From positions 2,232,001 to 2,296,000 of the forward strand of contig NZ_JADIIO010000001.1 in assembly GCF_015594545.1 (NCBI RefSeq): a stretch of 64,000 nt of DNA, read 5' to 3'. Positions 22,980 through 31,846 of this stretch are shown in pieces. Numbering within the stretch: position 1 is the first letter of the stretch; every line of letters begins with the position of its first letter. Both the position numbers and the translations under genes were made by a program. The notes under the pieces are model-generated. The model had not been told where the DNA came from. It made no database searches and worked only from the letters and a program-made list of their open reading frames with translations. The stretch is from Staphylococcus durrellii. Its GTDB lineage: Bacteria; Bacillota; Bacilli; Staphylococcales; Staphylococcaceae.

Positions 22980-23843
22980 CTATAATGAATATTTTAAAAT
23001 ATGTACTGGTTTGTCCTCTAAATCAGCATCACCTACATAACAATAATCACATTTCTTATATAGTTGTAACGCAACTTCGTTGTCGGTATTTACCGTTAAA
23101 TAAATTTCTTCTATTGTTGGAAAATTATTGGCAATATACGTCGACAAATTTTCAATTACAGCTCTACCTACACCTTCACCTCTGAAATTGCTATCTACAC
23201 TAAACGATCTGAAGAAAATAGCATTCGGATTATCTGTATAAGGTTTAACCCCTTCTCCGATATGCAGCGTAAAAAAAGCAATAAGCTGTTGATTATCGTT
23301 AAAGACCAACGTTGGAAATCTTTCCACATTTTTTTGCGCTAATTTGATGTTTTCTGCAGGTGTCTTTGTAAAACGTCTATCACTTTGTAAAATATTAAAA
23401 TTTTTGATGTCACTCCATAACGGTGATGCGTAGCTTTTAAATATCATGTTATCGACCTTCGCTTTCGAAATTTGATTTATCCATGTTATTACAGCAGGCG
23501 CAATAAACTGATTTTCAGTTTTCAAAATCCATCTTATATCAGTTATCTCAGCGTTTGAGTGAATATTATCCCAATCGATGGGTTCGGTCGTCTTATAACA
23601 AATAAGTTTGGTTAATGTATTTTTTTGCGGATAAGCTTGTCCGATTACTGTATTGATATAACTCAATTTATCAGGATTGAGTAACACATTCAATTCTTCA
23701 TCTATCTCACGTATGAGTGCTTGTTCATAAGTTTCGCCTTCTTCAATTTTTCCTCCTGGAAAATAATACTTTGCCCTACCTCTCGCTTGAACGAGTAATA
23801 AGGCATCACCTTTTTCCACTACCAAACATACACAAGTTATCAT
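22980..23843 (-). CDS. Nudix hydrolase-GNAT acetyltransferase fusion
   Basis: 287 residues with two enzyme domains. Residues ~1-128 are a Nudix hydrolase: the Nudix box GGKIEEGETYEQ...REIDEEL is intact, predicting hydrolysis of a nucleoside-diphosphate-linked substrate. Residues ~130-287 are a GNAT domain with the acetyl-CoA loop FRGEGVGRAVIENL and C-terminal VNTDNEVALQLYKKCDY. Neither substrate can be inferred. The frame is uninterrupted, so this is one polypeptide. Starts ATG at 23843 after a weak purine-rich site. Confidence 0.85.
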   Translation of the reverse strand: MITCVCLVVEKGDALLLVQARGRAKYYFPGGKIEEGETYEQALIREIDEELNVLLNPDKLSYINTVIGQAYPQKNTLTKLICYKTTEPIDWDNIHSNAEITDIRWILKTENQFIAPAVITWINQISKAKVDNMIFKSYASPLWSDIKNFNILQSDRRFTKTPAENIKLAQKNVERFPTLVFNDNQQLIAFFTLHIGEGVKPYTDNPNAIFFRSFSVDSNFRGEGVGRAVIENLSTYIANNFPTIEEIYLTVNTDNEVALQLYKKCDYCYVGDADLEDKPVHILKYSL

Positions 23844-24015
23844 TATTACCCCTCACTTATATCTCAATTATTTTTACACTGTTATAAGTTATGTTATCAT
23901 ATTGTCTTGTAAAAACGAGATATGGAGTTACTATTTAATATGTATCTACTATTAAACTAAACATTAATATAATTTCAAATATTAATCCACAGTATTTTCA
24001 GGAGGTTATAACTAA

Positions 24016-24282
24016 ATGGCTATAAAAAATAACATTAATCGCATATCAAATGCAGTAAACTTTGCTAGCATAGCGATTGATGGTTTTAACTGGTATGCCT
24101 ATCATTCTAGAAATAGAAAGTTATTATACGCTAGCATGGCAATATCTACTATAGGCGCTACTTTAGACTTTTATACAGCTTTAAAGTCTCCGAAGAAGTT
24201 CGCTAAAGTATTTTCAACGTTTACGTTTGCTAGTACATTGTTAACTACGGCTAAGCGCATTAAATCTATGCGTAATGGATAA
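24016..24282 (+). CDS. Small uncharacterised protein
   Basis: 88 residues, basic (predicted pI high), with two moderately hydrophobic stretches (NAVNFASIAIDGFNWYAY and LLYASMAISTIGATLDFY), perhaps membrane-associated. AGGAGG lies about 9 bases before the ATG, and the gene has its own terminator, so it looks genuine. I do not recognise the family. Confidence 0.7.
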   Translation: MAIKNNINRISNAVNFASIAIDGFNWYAYHSRNRKLLYASMAISTIGATLDFYTALKSPKKFAKVFSTFTFASTLLTTAKRIKSMRNG

Positions 24283-24309
24283 AAGAGACCATGATATAAA
24301 TTCTAAATT

Positions 24310-24357
24310 AATAGCCCTTAAATGATTTCAAAATACAAATCATTTAAGGGCTATTTT
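24310..24357. terminator. Bidirectional terminator
   Basis: Stem AATAGCCCTTAAATGATTT / AAATCATTTAAGGGCTATT with a short loop between the convergent small protein gene and sle1. Confidence 0.85.
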
Positions 24358-24363
24358 ATTATG

Positions 24364-25356
24364 TTAATGAATAAATTTATAACTTGATACTTGTGTTGCT
24401 GGAATCGTTCTAAACGTTTTAATTCCAGGTGCAGCACTGTAATTCATTTCTGATACATAAATGCTACCATTACTATTTACACGTTCAACAAATGCGACAT
24501 GACCATAATAACCAGCGTCTGTTTGTAAAATAGAACCAACTGCAGCACGATGATCAACTGTGTATCCATCTTGTGTGGCTGCCGTATCCCAATTATTCGC
24601 ATTCCACCAATATGTACTAATCCCTTTTCCAACTTCAGCACGTCTATTAAATGCATGCCAAGTACATTGACCCCAATCATATAAATTAGCTTGATTGAAA
24701 ATCGGTGTTTTATAACCAGTTGCTGTGGAAGTAGATCCAGTTTTGCTAGTTGAATTAGTGCCAGGTACCTTTAATTTTTGTCCTGGGTAAATAATCGTAT
24801 TCTTCATACCATTAAGTGACATTAATTTTTGGTATGTCGTTCCGTATTTAGATGCAATCACTGATAAAGTATCACCTGATTTAACTGTGTAAGTAGATGA
24901 ACTAGCTGTGCTTGTAGTCTTAGCAGGTGTATTGGTCGTTGTCTTTGATGAAGTACCAGATACTTTTACCTTTTGTCCTGGGTAAATAATCGTATTCTTC
25001 ATACCATTAAGTGACATTAATTTCTGATATGTCGTTCCATATTTAGATGCAATCGTTGATAAAGTATCGCCTGATTTAACTGTATATGTTTTAGTCGTTG
25101 CTGTTGTTGTAGTTTTTGCTGTACTTTTTGTTGCCGTAGTCCCCGAGACAATCAGCACCTGATTTGGGAATATAACATTTGATTTTAATTTGTTTAATGA
25201 TTTCAATTTACTTACCGATATTTTGTACTTTTCTGCAACCGACCACAAAGAGTCCCCCCTTTTAACTTTATATGTAGTAGCAGCATTCGCATTTGTTGCT
25301 GTCACTGTAGCAAGTGCACTTGTCCCCAAAATAGTAGCTATAATTTTTTTATGCAA
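24364..25356 (-). CDS. sle1: N-acetylmuramoyl-L-alanine amidase Sle1 (LysM x3, CHAP)
   Basis: 330 residues. Secreted peptidoglycan hydrolase acting in daughter-cell separation. A signal peptide (~1-26, cleavage after NANA) is followed by three LysM domains (~29-71, 90-133, 156-198) joined by Ser/Thr linkers and a C-terminal CHAP domain (215-330) with catalytic C231 (WGQCTWHAF) and H286 (GHVAFVE). The start is TTG with GGGAGG 8 bases upstream. LysM2 and LysM3 are nearly identical, suggesting recent duplication or gene conversion. Confidence 0.95.
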   Translation of the reverse strand: MHKKIIATILGTSALATVTATNANAATTYKVKRGDSLWSVAEKYKISVSKLKSLNKLKSNVIFPNQVLIVSGTTATKSTAKTTTTATTKTYTVKSGDTLSTIASKYGTTYQKLMSLNGMKNTIIYPGQKVKVSGTSSKTTTNTPAKTTSTASSSTYTVKSGDTLSVIASKYGTTYQKLMSLNGMKNTIIYPGQKLKVPGTNSTSKTGSTSTATGYKTPIFNQANLYDWGQCTWHAFNRRAEVGKGISTYWWNANNWDTAATQDGYTVDHRAAVGSILQTDAGYYGHVAFVERVNSNGSIYVSEMNYSAAPGIKTFRTIPATQVSSYKFIH

Positions 25357-25410
25357 AATTCAGTCCTCCCAAATTCGTGTATTTCACGATTCACTTTTAA
25401 TCACTACTAT

Positions 25411-25466
25411 ATTATACAACTTTAATTTTGACATTAGTGTATTATTTATATGACATTATCATTACA
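25411..25466 (-). promoter_or_regulatory. sle1 promoter region with WalR-like site
   Basis: Minus strand: TGTAAT-GATAA-TGTCAT (25450-25466) matches the WalR pattern TGTWAH-N5-TGTWAH with one mismatch, upstream of a TATAAT -10 (25411-25416) that lacks a good -35. Activation by WalKR is known for sle1 in S. aureus. Confidence 0.5.
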
Positions 25467-25587
25467 ATGGTTTGCAAAGTTAAAAAAATATTTTCTTTTT
25501 TTATTGCGTCAAACAACTTTATATTTGTTAGAAGTTAGTCATATCAAATAACTATAATAATGATTAACATTAGCCTATTCATCAAAT

Positions 25588-25620
25588 ACAAAAAAGCGAA
25601 GGTTAACCCTTCACTTTTTA
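25588..25620 (-). terminator. Terminator of metNIQ
   Basis: Stem AAAAAGTGAAGG / CCTTCGCTTTTT (minus strand) with a T run, just after the metQ stop. The stretch from 25467 to 25587 holds no gene. Confidence 0.75.
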
Positions 25621-25627
25621 ATACACA

Positions 25628-26467
25628 TTATTTTGATAATCGCTGCTCGATTTCTTTGATTTCACGTTGAGATAAATCGACTGATTTTTCGCCATCTTTT
25701 GTGTCTTCTTTAAGCGCTTTTTGTGCTTCTTTAGAATGATATAACTTAATTATCTCTTTATATGTTTTATTATTTTTATCTTTATCATTTACAGCAATCA
25801 CATTAATATATGGCTCAACAGCTTTAGATGTCGTTTTTTCTTGGAATAATGGATCTTTTTTCGGGTCTAATCCCGCCTTTGATGCAACACCATTATTAAT
25901 TACTGATAAATCAACATCTGATAAAGCACGTGCCGTTTGCTGAGCATCTACAGCTTTTATTTTTAAATTTTTAGGATTATCTTTAATATCTTTAATAGAG
26001 CCAGTTAGACCAAAATTGCTATCTAATTTAATCAACCCAGCAGCTTCTAATAATTTCAATGAACGCGCTTGATTAGATACGTCATTAGGTACAATAACTT
26101 TAGCTCCACTTTTTACTTTTTTAATATCTTTAATTTTGTCAGAATAAATACCTAGAGGAGCTAACACTGTCGTACTAGCAGCAGAAATCTTAGCATTTTT
26201 ATGTGACTTTTTATATTCATTTAAGAATGCAAAATGTTGGAATGCATTCATATCGATGTCACCATCACTTAATGCTTTATTGGGTACATTATAATCAGAG
26301 AATTGCTTAATTTCTAAATCAATATCTTTATCTTTTGCTAATTCTTTTACTTTTTCCCACGCCTTAGTATCATTTGAAGCAACCCCTACAGTTACCTTTT
26401 CTTTACTACCTGAACAAGCAGCTAAAACAACCAGCGCTGCGACTACTATAAATAATAATTTCTTCAT
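25628..26467 (-). CDS. metQ: Methionine-binding lipoprotein MetQ
   Basis: 279 residues, NlpA/MetQ family substrate-binding protein. Signal peptide with lipobox LAAC (C18), where lipid is attached. The conserved NAFQHFAFLNEY and NDVSNQARSLKLLEAAGLIKL segments mark the family. It captures methionine outside the membrane for MetNI. It starts 20 bases after metI ends. Confidence 0.93.
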   Translation of the reverse strand: MKKLLFIVVAALVVLAACSGSKEKVTVGVASNDTKAWEKVKELAKDKDIDLEIKQFSDYNVPNKALSDGDIDMNAFQHFAFLNEYKKSHKNAKISAASTTVLAPLGIYSDKIKDIKKVKSGAKVIVPNDVSNQARSLKLLEAAGLIKLDSNFGLTGSIKDIKDNPKNLKIKAVDAQQTARALSDVDLSVINNGVASKAGLDPKKDPLFQEKTTSKAVEPYINVIAVNDKDKNNKTYKEIIKLYHSKEAQKALKEDTKDGEKSVDLSQREIKEIEQRLSK

Positions 26468-26487
26468 TGCACATGTCCCCTTTATAT

Positions 26488-27147
26488 TTAATTCCTTCTA
26501 ATTTTTTTAGATAAATAATTGCCTAATGACTGGATAATTTGCACAATAATAACTAACACCACAACAGTAATAATAATGACTAACGTATCAAAACGTTGAT
26601 ATCCATATACAAGTGCTAAATCACCAATACCACCGCCACCAACAGCGCCGGCCATAGCAGTGCCGCCAATCAAACCAATAATTGCTGTAGTAATAGCTAA
26701 TATTAATGAACCTAGCGCTTCTGGCAATAAGAAATGCCAAATAATTTGAATAGGAGAAGCTCCCATAGCTTTAGCGGCTTCTACAATACCATCATCAACT
26801 TCTAGTAATGAATTTTCTACTAAACGTGCAATATAAGGTGCAACATAAACAGTCAACGGTACGATTGCTGCAGTTGTACCTATGGAAGTTCCCACTAATA
26901 ACTTCGTAAATGGTACGATTGCTATTAATAAAATAATAAAAGGTATAGATCTCAAAATATTGATTATTGGGTTTAAAATCTGATGAAGTACTACGTTTGG
27001 CCAAACTCCGTTTTTACGTGTAATAACAAGCAGTATACCTAATGGAATACCTATAATAGCTCCAATTATTAATGATACAGTTACCATATATAACGTTTGA
27101 TATAACGCTTCTAACAACTGGCTACTTTCAATACTCGATCCAAACAT
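26488..27147 (-). CDS. metI: Methionine ABC transporter permease MetI
   Basis: 220 residues from ATG at 27147, which has AGGAGG about 8 bases upstream (inside the metN 3' end). The longer frame to 27210 lies wholly within metN and is rejected. Five to six membrane helices; the ABC-coupling EAA loop is EAAKAMGASPIQIIWHFLLPEALGS. It starts one base after the metN stop codon, so the two are translationally coupled. Confidence 0.92.
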   Translation of the reverse strand: MFGSSIESSQLLEALYQTLYMVTVSLIIGAIIGIPLGILLVITRKNGVWPNVVLHQILNPIINILRSIPFIILLIAIVPFTKLLVGTSIGTTAAIVPLTVYVAPYIARLVENSLLEVDDGIVEAAKAMGASPIQIIWHFLLPEALGSLILAITTAIIGLIGGTAMAGAVGGGGIGDLALVYGYQRFDTLVIIITVVVLVIIVQIIQSLGNYLSKKIRRN

Positions 27148-27148
27148 A

Positions 27149-28174
27149 TTATTGCACCTCCTCATATGATATCGCTTTAGTATCAAAGTATTGTTTAATA
27201 CTTTGTTCATTAAAGTTATTATCTTGTTCTATTCTTAACCATAAATAACACACTGTCTCATCTTGAATCGTAGACATTGATGAAAATAAAATATTTACAT
27301 TTAAATGATAATGTCGAGTGAGTTCATTAATAATAGGATGATTAATTTGTGTAGCATCTAAGAACAACTTATAGTCTTGGTAATTATCATCATCCCGGTT
27401 ATCAAAAGTTTGCTGCAGCTCTTTTGAAGGTTCTGTGGTGATAACTGTCGACACAAAGTTTTTAGCTGTATGTGTTTGGGGGTGACTGAAAACTTGCTTA
27501 ACGTCGCCTAATTCAACTACCCTACCACTTTCCATAACTGCTACTCTATTACATATTTTCTGTATTACGCCCATTTCATGGGTAATAATTAATATTGTGA
27601 CACCGAATGTCTTATTAACTCGTTGTAATAAATCTAAAATTGAACTAGTTGTAGCCGGATCCAAAGCACTTGTGGCTTCGTCGCATAATAATATTTTAGG
27701 ATTCGTAACTAATGCACGAGCAATTGCTACACGTTGTTTTTGTCCACCCGATAATTCATCTGGATATTGATCTTTTTTATCTGCCAAGCCAACAAATTCC
27801 AACATTTCTTCTACTTTTTGTTTTATTTCGGACTTATTTTTTTTACTTAAAATAAGCGGCATTGCTACATTTTTATAAACCGTTTTGGCATTTAACAAAT
27901 TAAAATGTTGGAATATCATGCCTATTTGTTTTTTTACAGTACGTAATTCTTGTTCTTTATATGTATCCAACTCATGTCCATCGACAATGACCTGTCCTTT
28001 TGTAGCTCTCTCCAATTGATTGACCAATCGAACGAGTGTACTTTTACCAGCGCCACTATAACCAATCACTCCAAATATATCATTTTGTTCTACAGTAAAT
28101 GACACATCTTTCAATGCATGAATGGTTTCTTTTTTCTTATGAAATGTCTTGTCAATATTGCGAAATTCAATCAA
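27149..28174 (-). CDS. metN: Methionine ABC transporter ATP-binding protein MetN
   Basis: 341 residues from a TTG start at 28174 with GGAGG 8 bases upstream. Walker A GYSGAGKST (38-46), signature LSGGQKQRVA, Walker B LLCDEAT and switch histidine ITHEMG are present. The ~80-residue C-terminal NIL domain senses intracellular methionine and inhibits transport in homologues. First gene of metN-metI-metQ. Confidence 0.94.
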   Translation of the reverse strand: MIEFRNIDKTFHKKKETIHALKDVSFTVEQNDIFGVIGYSGAGKSTLVRLVNQLERATKGQVIVDGHELDTYKEQELRTVKKQIGMIFQHFNLLNAKTVYKNVAMPLILSKKNKSEIKQKVEEMLEFVGLADKKDQYPDELSGGQKQRVAIARALVTNPKILLCDEATSALDPATTSSILDLLQRVNKTFGVTILIITHEMGVIQKICNRVAVMESGRVVELGDVKQVFSHPQTHTAKNFVSTVITTEPSKELQQTFDNRDDDNYQDYKLFLDATQINHPIINELTRHYHLNVNILFSSMSTIQDETVCYLWLRIEQDNNFNEQSIKQYFDTKAISYEEVQ

Positions 28175-28220
28175 CGCTAGCACCTCCATTATTCTTTATT
28201 ATTCTGATAAGATTATATGA

Positions 28221-28249
28221 ATTATATGGCATTCATTATATAGCGTCAA
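28221..28249 (-). promoter_or_regulatory. metN promoter
   Basis: Minus strand TTGACG (28244-28249), 17-base spacer, TATAAT (28221-28226). The predicted leader is only ~40 bases, leaving no room for an S-box or T-box. Confidence 0.7.
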
Positions 28250-28335
28250 CACTATTTTCTGATTTTTTAGAATGTTTATTTATTCTATTTAATCTATTGC
28301 TACTTATTTCATTAATGATGAAATTCTACATAAAT

Positions 28336-28366
28336 ACGGTTGGGTACTTAGCAGCACCCAACCGTT
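28336..28366 (-). terminator. Hairpin after the frameshifted GNAT gene
   Basis: Perfect arms ACGGTTGGGT (28336-28345) and ACCCAACCGT (28356-28365). It overlaps the stop codon of the restored reading frame of the gene upstream. The T run is poor. Confidence 0.6.
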
Positions 28367-28831
28367 ATAAAGTTAGTACCATAATTATTAATTCCCCCTT
28401 TTTTCCTAACACTCGACGACCACTATCAACAAAACCACCATAGTCATATAATTTTTGCGCCGCTCTATTTTTTCATTTACTGCCAATACAATAGCTTCTA
28501 TATCGGGATAGTGTTTGTGCATAAAATATGGTAATAATGTTAATGAAACTTTGCCATAGCCTTTACGTAAATGACGTAAATCTGTTGAATATGAACGCAT
28601 AAGACATGTTTGTTGATTTGGGTAGTATTGCCGATATTCATGTTCTTCCTGTAGTCCAAAATAAGTAACAATCTCATCACAATCATTCAATAGTAGCATC
28701 GGATGATTTCTTTTGCCTTGTTGCTTATGTATATTTTCTAAAGGGGGGCCGGTAAATTGAAGTTGTGCTTCAGATAACTGATAATATTCAAATTGATGAT
28801 AATATGCTCTGTTATATTCAATTAGTTTCAT
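28365..28831 (-). pseudogene. GNAT acetyltransferase, frameshifted near the C-terminus
   Basis: The uninterrupted frame (to 28406) gives 141 residues whose last ~22 (from NEKIERRKNYMTMV) make no sense. In the adjacent frame the DNA encodes NRAAQKLYDYGGFVDSGRR, a normal GNAT C-terminus, and runs to a stop at 28365. One base missing from a six-base A run (28468-28473 on the complement) explains it: seven As would restore the gene. The acetyl-CoA loop LRKGYGKVSLTLL is in the intact part. The start overlaps the preceding GNAT gene's ribosome context (AGGGGG). Confidence 0.75.
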
Positions 28832-28834
28832 CGC

Positions 28835-29386
28835 TTACCCCCTAGCATTGTTTAACCATTCAGTTTTTAATATGCCCATTTTTATAGCATCATAATATGT
28901 ACCTGCTACTTGTCTAGCCTGTCTAATCCTTGCTTCTTCAATCATCCCTGTATGTTTAGCTAATCTAATCATACGCTCGTTACCAGACCATGTAGATATT
29001 CCGAGTCGATGCACAAAATTTTGCTTGAATAAATAGTCTATCCATTTTTGAAATACTTCTGTACCAATTCCATAATCCCAATATTGTTTATCATATATAA
29101 CAATACCTATTTCTAACCAGTTGGTTTCTTTAGATACCCAATAAGAACTAACTGAACCTATGCATTTTTCATCTACAACTATCGCTAACATTCGTTCTAC
29201 CTTATCAGATATATAGCGGTTTCGTTTTGCCTCTTTCTTAAAGTTATCTTTTGAAGCATACTGTTCTTTTATATAAGGGCCATTCCATTGCTTTGCCTCT
29301 TGATTCTTTTCCTCATATTTCCAATAATACAAAGCATCTAAAATATCGTCATTTATAGGTACTAATTCCCCATGTGAAAATTCCAT
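28835..29386 (-). CDS. GNAT family N-acetyltransferase (RimJ/RimL-like)
   Basis: 183 residues. The order EIGIVIYDKQYWDYGIGTEVFQKWIDYLF...NERMIRLAKHTGMIEEARIRQARQ is the RimJ/RimL-type GNAT pattern, including the acetyl-CoA loop and the GMxxEAxxR motif. The acceptor is unknown. GGGGTGG precedes the ATG. It is followed 3 bases later by the frameshifted GNAT gene, so they were a two-gene operon. Confidence 0.83.
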   Translation of the reverse strand: MEFSHGELVPINDDILDALYYWKYEEKNQEAKQWNGPYIKEQYASKDNFKKEAKRNRYISDKVERMLAIVVDEKCIGSVSSYWVSKETNWLEIGIVIYDKQYWDYGIGTEVFQKWIDYLFKQNFVHRLGISTWSGNERMIRLAKHTGMIEEARIRQARQVAGTYYDAIKMGILKTEWLNNARG

Positions 29387-29426
29387 TTATCCACCCCGCT
29401 TTTTTGATAATCATAAAATAATTTCG

Positions 29427-29456
29427 CATACAAAAACAACCTGATTATATAATCAG
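29427..29456 (-). terminator. Terminator of the small peptide gene
   Basis: Minus strand stem ACAACCTGATT / AATCAGGTTGT followed by TTTTTG. It lies 15 bases after the stop of the 21-residue peptide gene and supports that gene being real. Confidence 0.85.
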
Positions 29457-29469
29457 GTTGTAATATGTC

Positions 29470-29535
29470 TTATGCAAATATTGACTTTAACACTCTAAAT
29501 AACGACCCTAATAATTCTACAAAATCTCCAGTCAT
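29470..29535 (-). CDS. Short amphipathic peptide, phenol-soluble-modulin-like
   Basis: A 21-residue frame, too short for most gene callers. It begins MTGDFVELLG, continues SLF and ends RVLKSIFA. AAGGAGG lies 7 bases before the ATG and a strong terminator follows. As a helix, residues 3, 4, 7, 10, 11, 14, 17, 18 and 21 (G, D, E, G, S, R, K, S, A) fall on one face and ten hydrophobic residues (F, V, L, L, L, F, V, L, I, F) on the other, with near-zero net charge and no signal peptide. That is the design of staphylococcal alpha-type phenol-soluble modulins and delta-toxin. It lies 34 bases after the lipase stop with no terminator between. The PSM assignment is inference; I recognise no exact homologue. 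A small membrane toxin is the alternative. Confidence 0.72.
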   Translation of the reverse strand: MTGDFVELLGSLFRVLKSIFA

Positions 29536-29569
29536 AGTATAGCCTCCTTATTCAAACTAATATAATTAA

Positions 29570-31846
29570 TCAAGTTACTTGTTCATAACGAACAAGGTCT
29601 GCAGCTAAATCATGCCAAAAGTCTTGTAATTCTTTTCTACTATGCGTTGCATCCAGAGTATCTTGTCCCACAAAGTCGACGTGATCCCAACCATGACGTA
29701 CAGGTGTAACTTGCCATACACCTTTTTGCACTTTGTCAGTTGTATCAGTATAAGGTTGATTGAACGGATGTTGCGAAGAAACAACGGAAACAAGACCGTC
29801 ATTTTCACGCCAATCTTTTTCTTTCGCTTTTCCTATAACATTAGATGTTAATGCGAATGGCAAGAATAAATTGAGATCTGCTCTTTGTCTGCCTAGTAGT
29901 GTCGCATGTGTCGCTTCTCCTGTATAAGTTTTATATACAATATTAGGATTGATCGACGTATGACGATTTAATTCAGTCGCACCTTCTCTTGTTAAGTCAT
30001 AAAAGCCATTATCTTTAGTCGTCCAAATCTTACTCATTTCTTTAACACGTTTTGCATATTCTATAAATGTTTCATCTGGGCGTTGCTTAAGCCCCCATTG
30101 ATCCAAGCCGAAATTAACATTCGTAATTTTATTACTTCTTAATTTCACAAAATCATATACTGCTTGACGCACAATCGCTTCATTACCTACTTCATCTGCT
30201 GCATGTGTACCATTATGTGGTGTACCTAGAGTCGTAATTGAAGAAATCATATTATCATGCCCACCTTGGTATAATGGAGAGATTGTGCCACCATGTTCTT
30301 TTTGATAATCAATCTCCTCTTGATTACCATTTCTTAGTAATTCTTCTAATTGGCGTACAGTTTGACCGCCCATGCTGTGCCCTATTAAATGTACTTTTTG
30401 ACCTGGTTGCCAATCTTTATAAACACCTTCATACGTATTACCATATCGTTCATGGCCGTACTTAGCAGCATGTGCCGCGCCATAATCAACGCGCCCTCCT
30501 TTAATATAATAATAAAGTTCCACCGCTCTGTCATAATTACTACTTAATGCACCGATACTTGCCTCGTATGCTTTATACCCATTTTGTTCTAAATCTTGTG
30601 TAATATTTAATTTATCTCCTCCCCAGTAATGTGATAAAACGGCAGGGTTTCTATCATCTGTAAAACCATTAAAGCCATGTACTAAAATAATTGGATCTTG
30701 ATTTTTATATTCTCCTTGCTTAGCTTTTTTACCGGGTTGTTCTGTTATATTTTCTGATTCGCGTTTAGCTGCTGTGGTATTTGTTGTAGCAACAACGTTA
30801 TTTTTTAGAGACTTAATACCTTCTGTTGGTGTCTTGTCATCTTTCTGCTTCGCTGTCTTGTCATCAGCTAATTTTTCTATACTATCGTATGATGTACTAT
30901 TCTGCTTATTATTAGTTGTTTTATTGCCACTCTCGTCATGTTCAGTTACTTTATTTTTATTCTCATTCTCACTTTGGTTCGCTATTTTATTTTCATTTGA
31001 TGCATTTAATGACGTTACGTTGTCTTGTTGCGTTGATATTTTTGTTTGATTGTTTATAGAATCTTGTTGTTTTTTTGTATTTTCTTGTGCATTTGTATTT
31101 AATTCATTAGATTTATTATGTAAATCTTGTTCGTTTTCATTATCTCGTTGTTTACTTGATGTTCCTTTTGTAACGTTCGACTTATCATCTTCACTATTAT
31201 GAATAACTGAACCTGTTGCATTTGTATTATCATCCACACTATTACTATTTTTTGTAGTTTGTTGGTTGGCTTTATCGGAATTATGATTAACTTCTCTTTG
31301 CGTAGATTTATTTGCTAATTGCTCTTTTACCTCTACATCGTTATCCTTTGTTTCTTCTTTTGCTTGGTAGTTTTCATTATCGCTTGTCTGAGCTTGTTGC
31401 TGATTTTGTTGTGGGTGCTGTTTTGATAGCTTAGATTTTTGAGAAGATTGTTTTGACTCTGGTTGTGAAGTTTTTTCATTAATTTCGCTTTTATTATCAT
31501 CGGTTAAATTATTATTATTTAGTTCTGTATCGCTATTCTGTTGAACTTGTTTAGTTTGTTCACTACTATCTTTCGATATATCTTTTGAATTACTTGTACG
31601 CGTATTACTTTCCTTACTCTGAACAGTAATATCATCCACAATATTTTGTTGACCTCCATCAACTTTCGTGCGGTTATTTTGGTCTTGAGGGAGATTTTCA
31701 GTCTTGTTTTCTTTATTTTGAACATTTTGCTGTGACTCTTCAGCTGACACCGTTCCAGAACCTATAAAAAATAAAGAAGCAATAACAATTGATGATACAC
31801 CTACACTAAATTTTCTTATACTATACTTTTGTTGCTTTTCTTTCAT
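29570..31846 (-). CDS. lip: YSIRK-signal secreted lipase (preprolipase)
   Basis: 758 residues from ATG at 31846; the in-frame GTG 9 bases earlier lies within the AGAGGTG ribosome site. A YSIRK-G/S signal peptide (KYSIRKFSVGVSSI, cleavage near VSA-EE) is followed by a ~330-residue low-complexity propeptide rich in Asn, Lys, Gln, Ser and Asp, then the lipase domain (~380-758): oxyanion LVHGFNGFTDD, nucleophile S491 in GHSMGG, acid D683 in ENDGLVS, and H722 in GWDHVDF. Staphylococcal lipases are secreted as proenzymes and matured by protease. It hydrolyses glycerides; substrate range cannot be read here. Confidence 0.95.
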   Translation of the reverse strand: MKEKQQKYSIRKFSVGVSSIVIASLFFIGSGTVSAEESQQNVQNKENKTENLPQDQNNRTKVDGGQQNIVDDITVQSKESNTRTSNSKDISKDSSEQTKQVQQNSDTELNNNNLTDDNKSEINEKTSQPESKQSSQKSKLSKQHPQQNQQQAQTSDNENYQAKEETKDNDVEVKEQLANKSTQREVNHNSDKANQQTTKNSNSVDDNTNATGSVIHNSEDDKSNVTKGTSSKQRDNENEQDLHNKSNELNTNAQENTKKQQDSINNQTKISTQQDNVTSLNASNENKIANQSENENKNKVTEHDESGNKTTNNKQNSTSYDSIEKLADDKTAKQKDDKTPTEGIKSLKNNVVATTNTTAAKRESENITEQPGKKAKQGEYKNQDPIILVHGFNGFTDDRNPAVLSHYWGGDKLNITQDLEQNGYKAYEASIGALSSNYDRAVELYYYIKGGRVDYGAAHAAKYGHERYGNTYEGVYKDWQPGQKVHLIGHSMGGQTVRQLEELLRNGNQEEIDYQKEHGGTISPLYQGGHDNMISSITTLGTPHNGTHAADEVGNEAIVRQAVYDFVKLRSNKITNVNFGLDQWGLKQRPDETFIEYAKRVKEMSKIWTTKDNGFYDLTREGATELNRHTSINPNIVYKTYTGEATHATLLGRQRADLNLFLPFALTSNVIGKAKEKDWRENDGLVSVVSSQHPFNQPYTDTTDKVQKGVWQVTPVRHGWDHVDFVGQDTLDATHSRKELQDFWHDLAADLVRYEQVT

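Noticed and set aside
28190..28260. Search for an S-box or T-box before metN
   Set aside because: The promoter at 28221-28249 leaves only about 40 bases of leader, and no S-box or T-box consensus is present.
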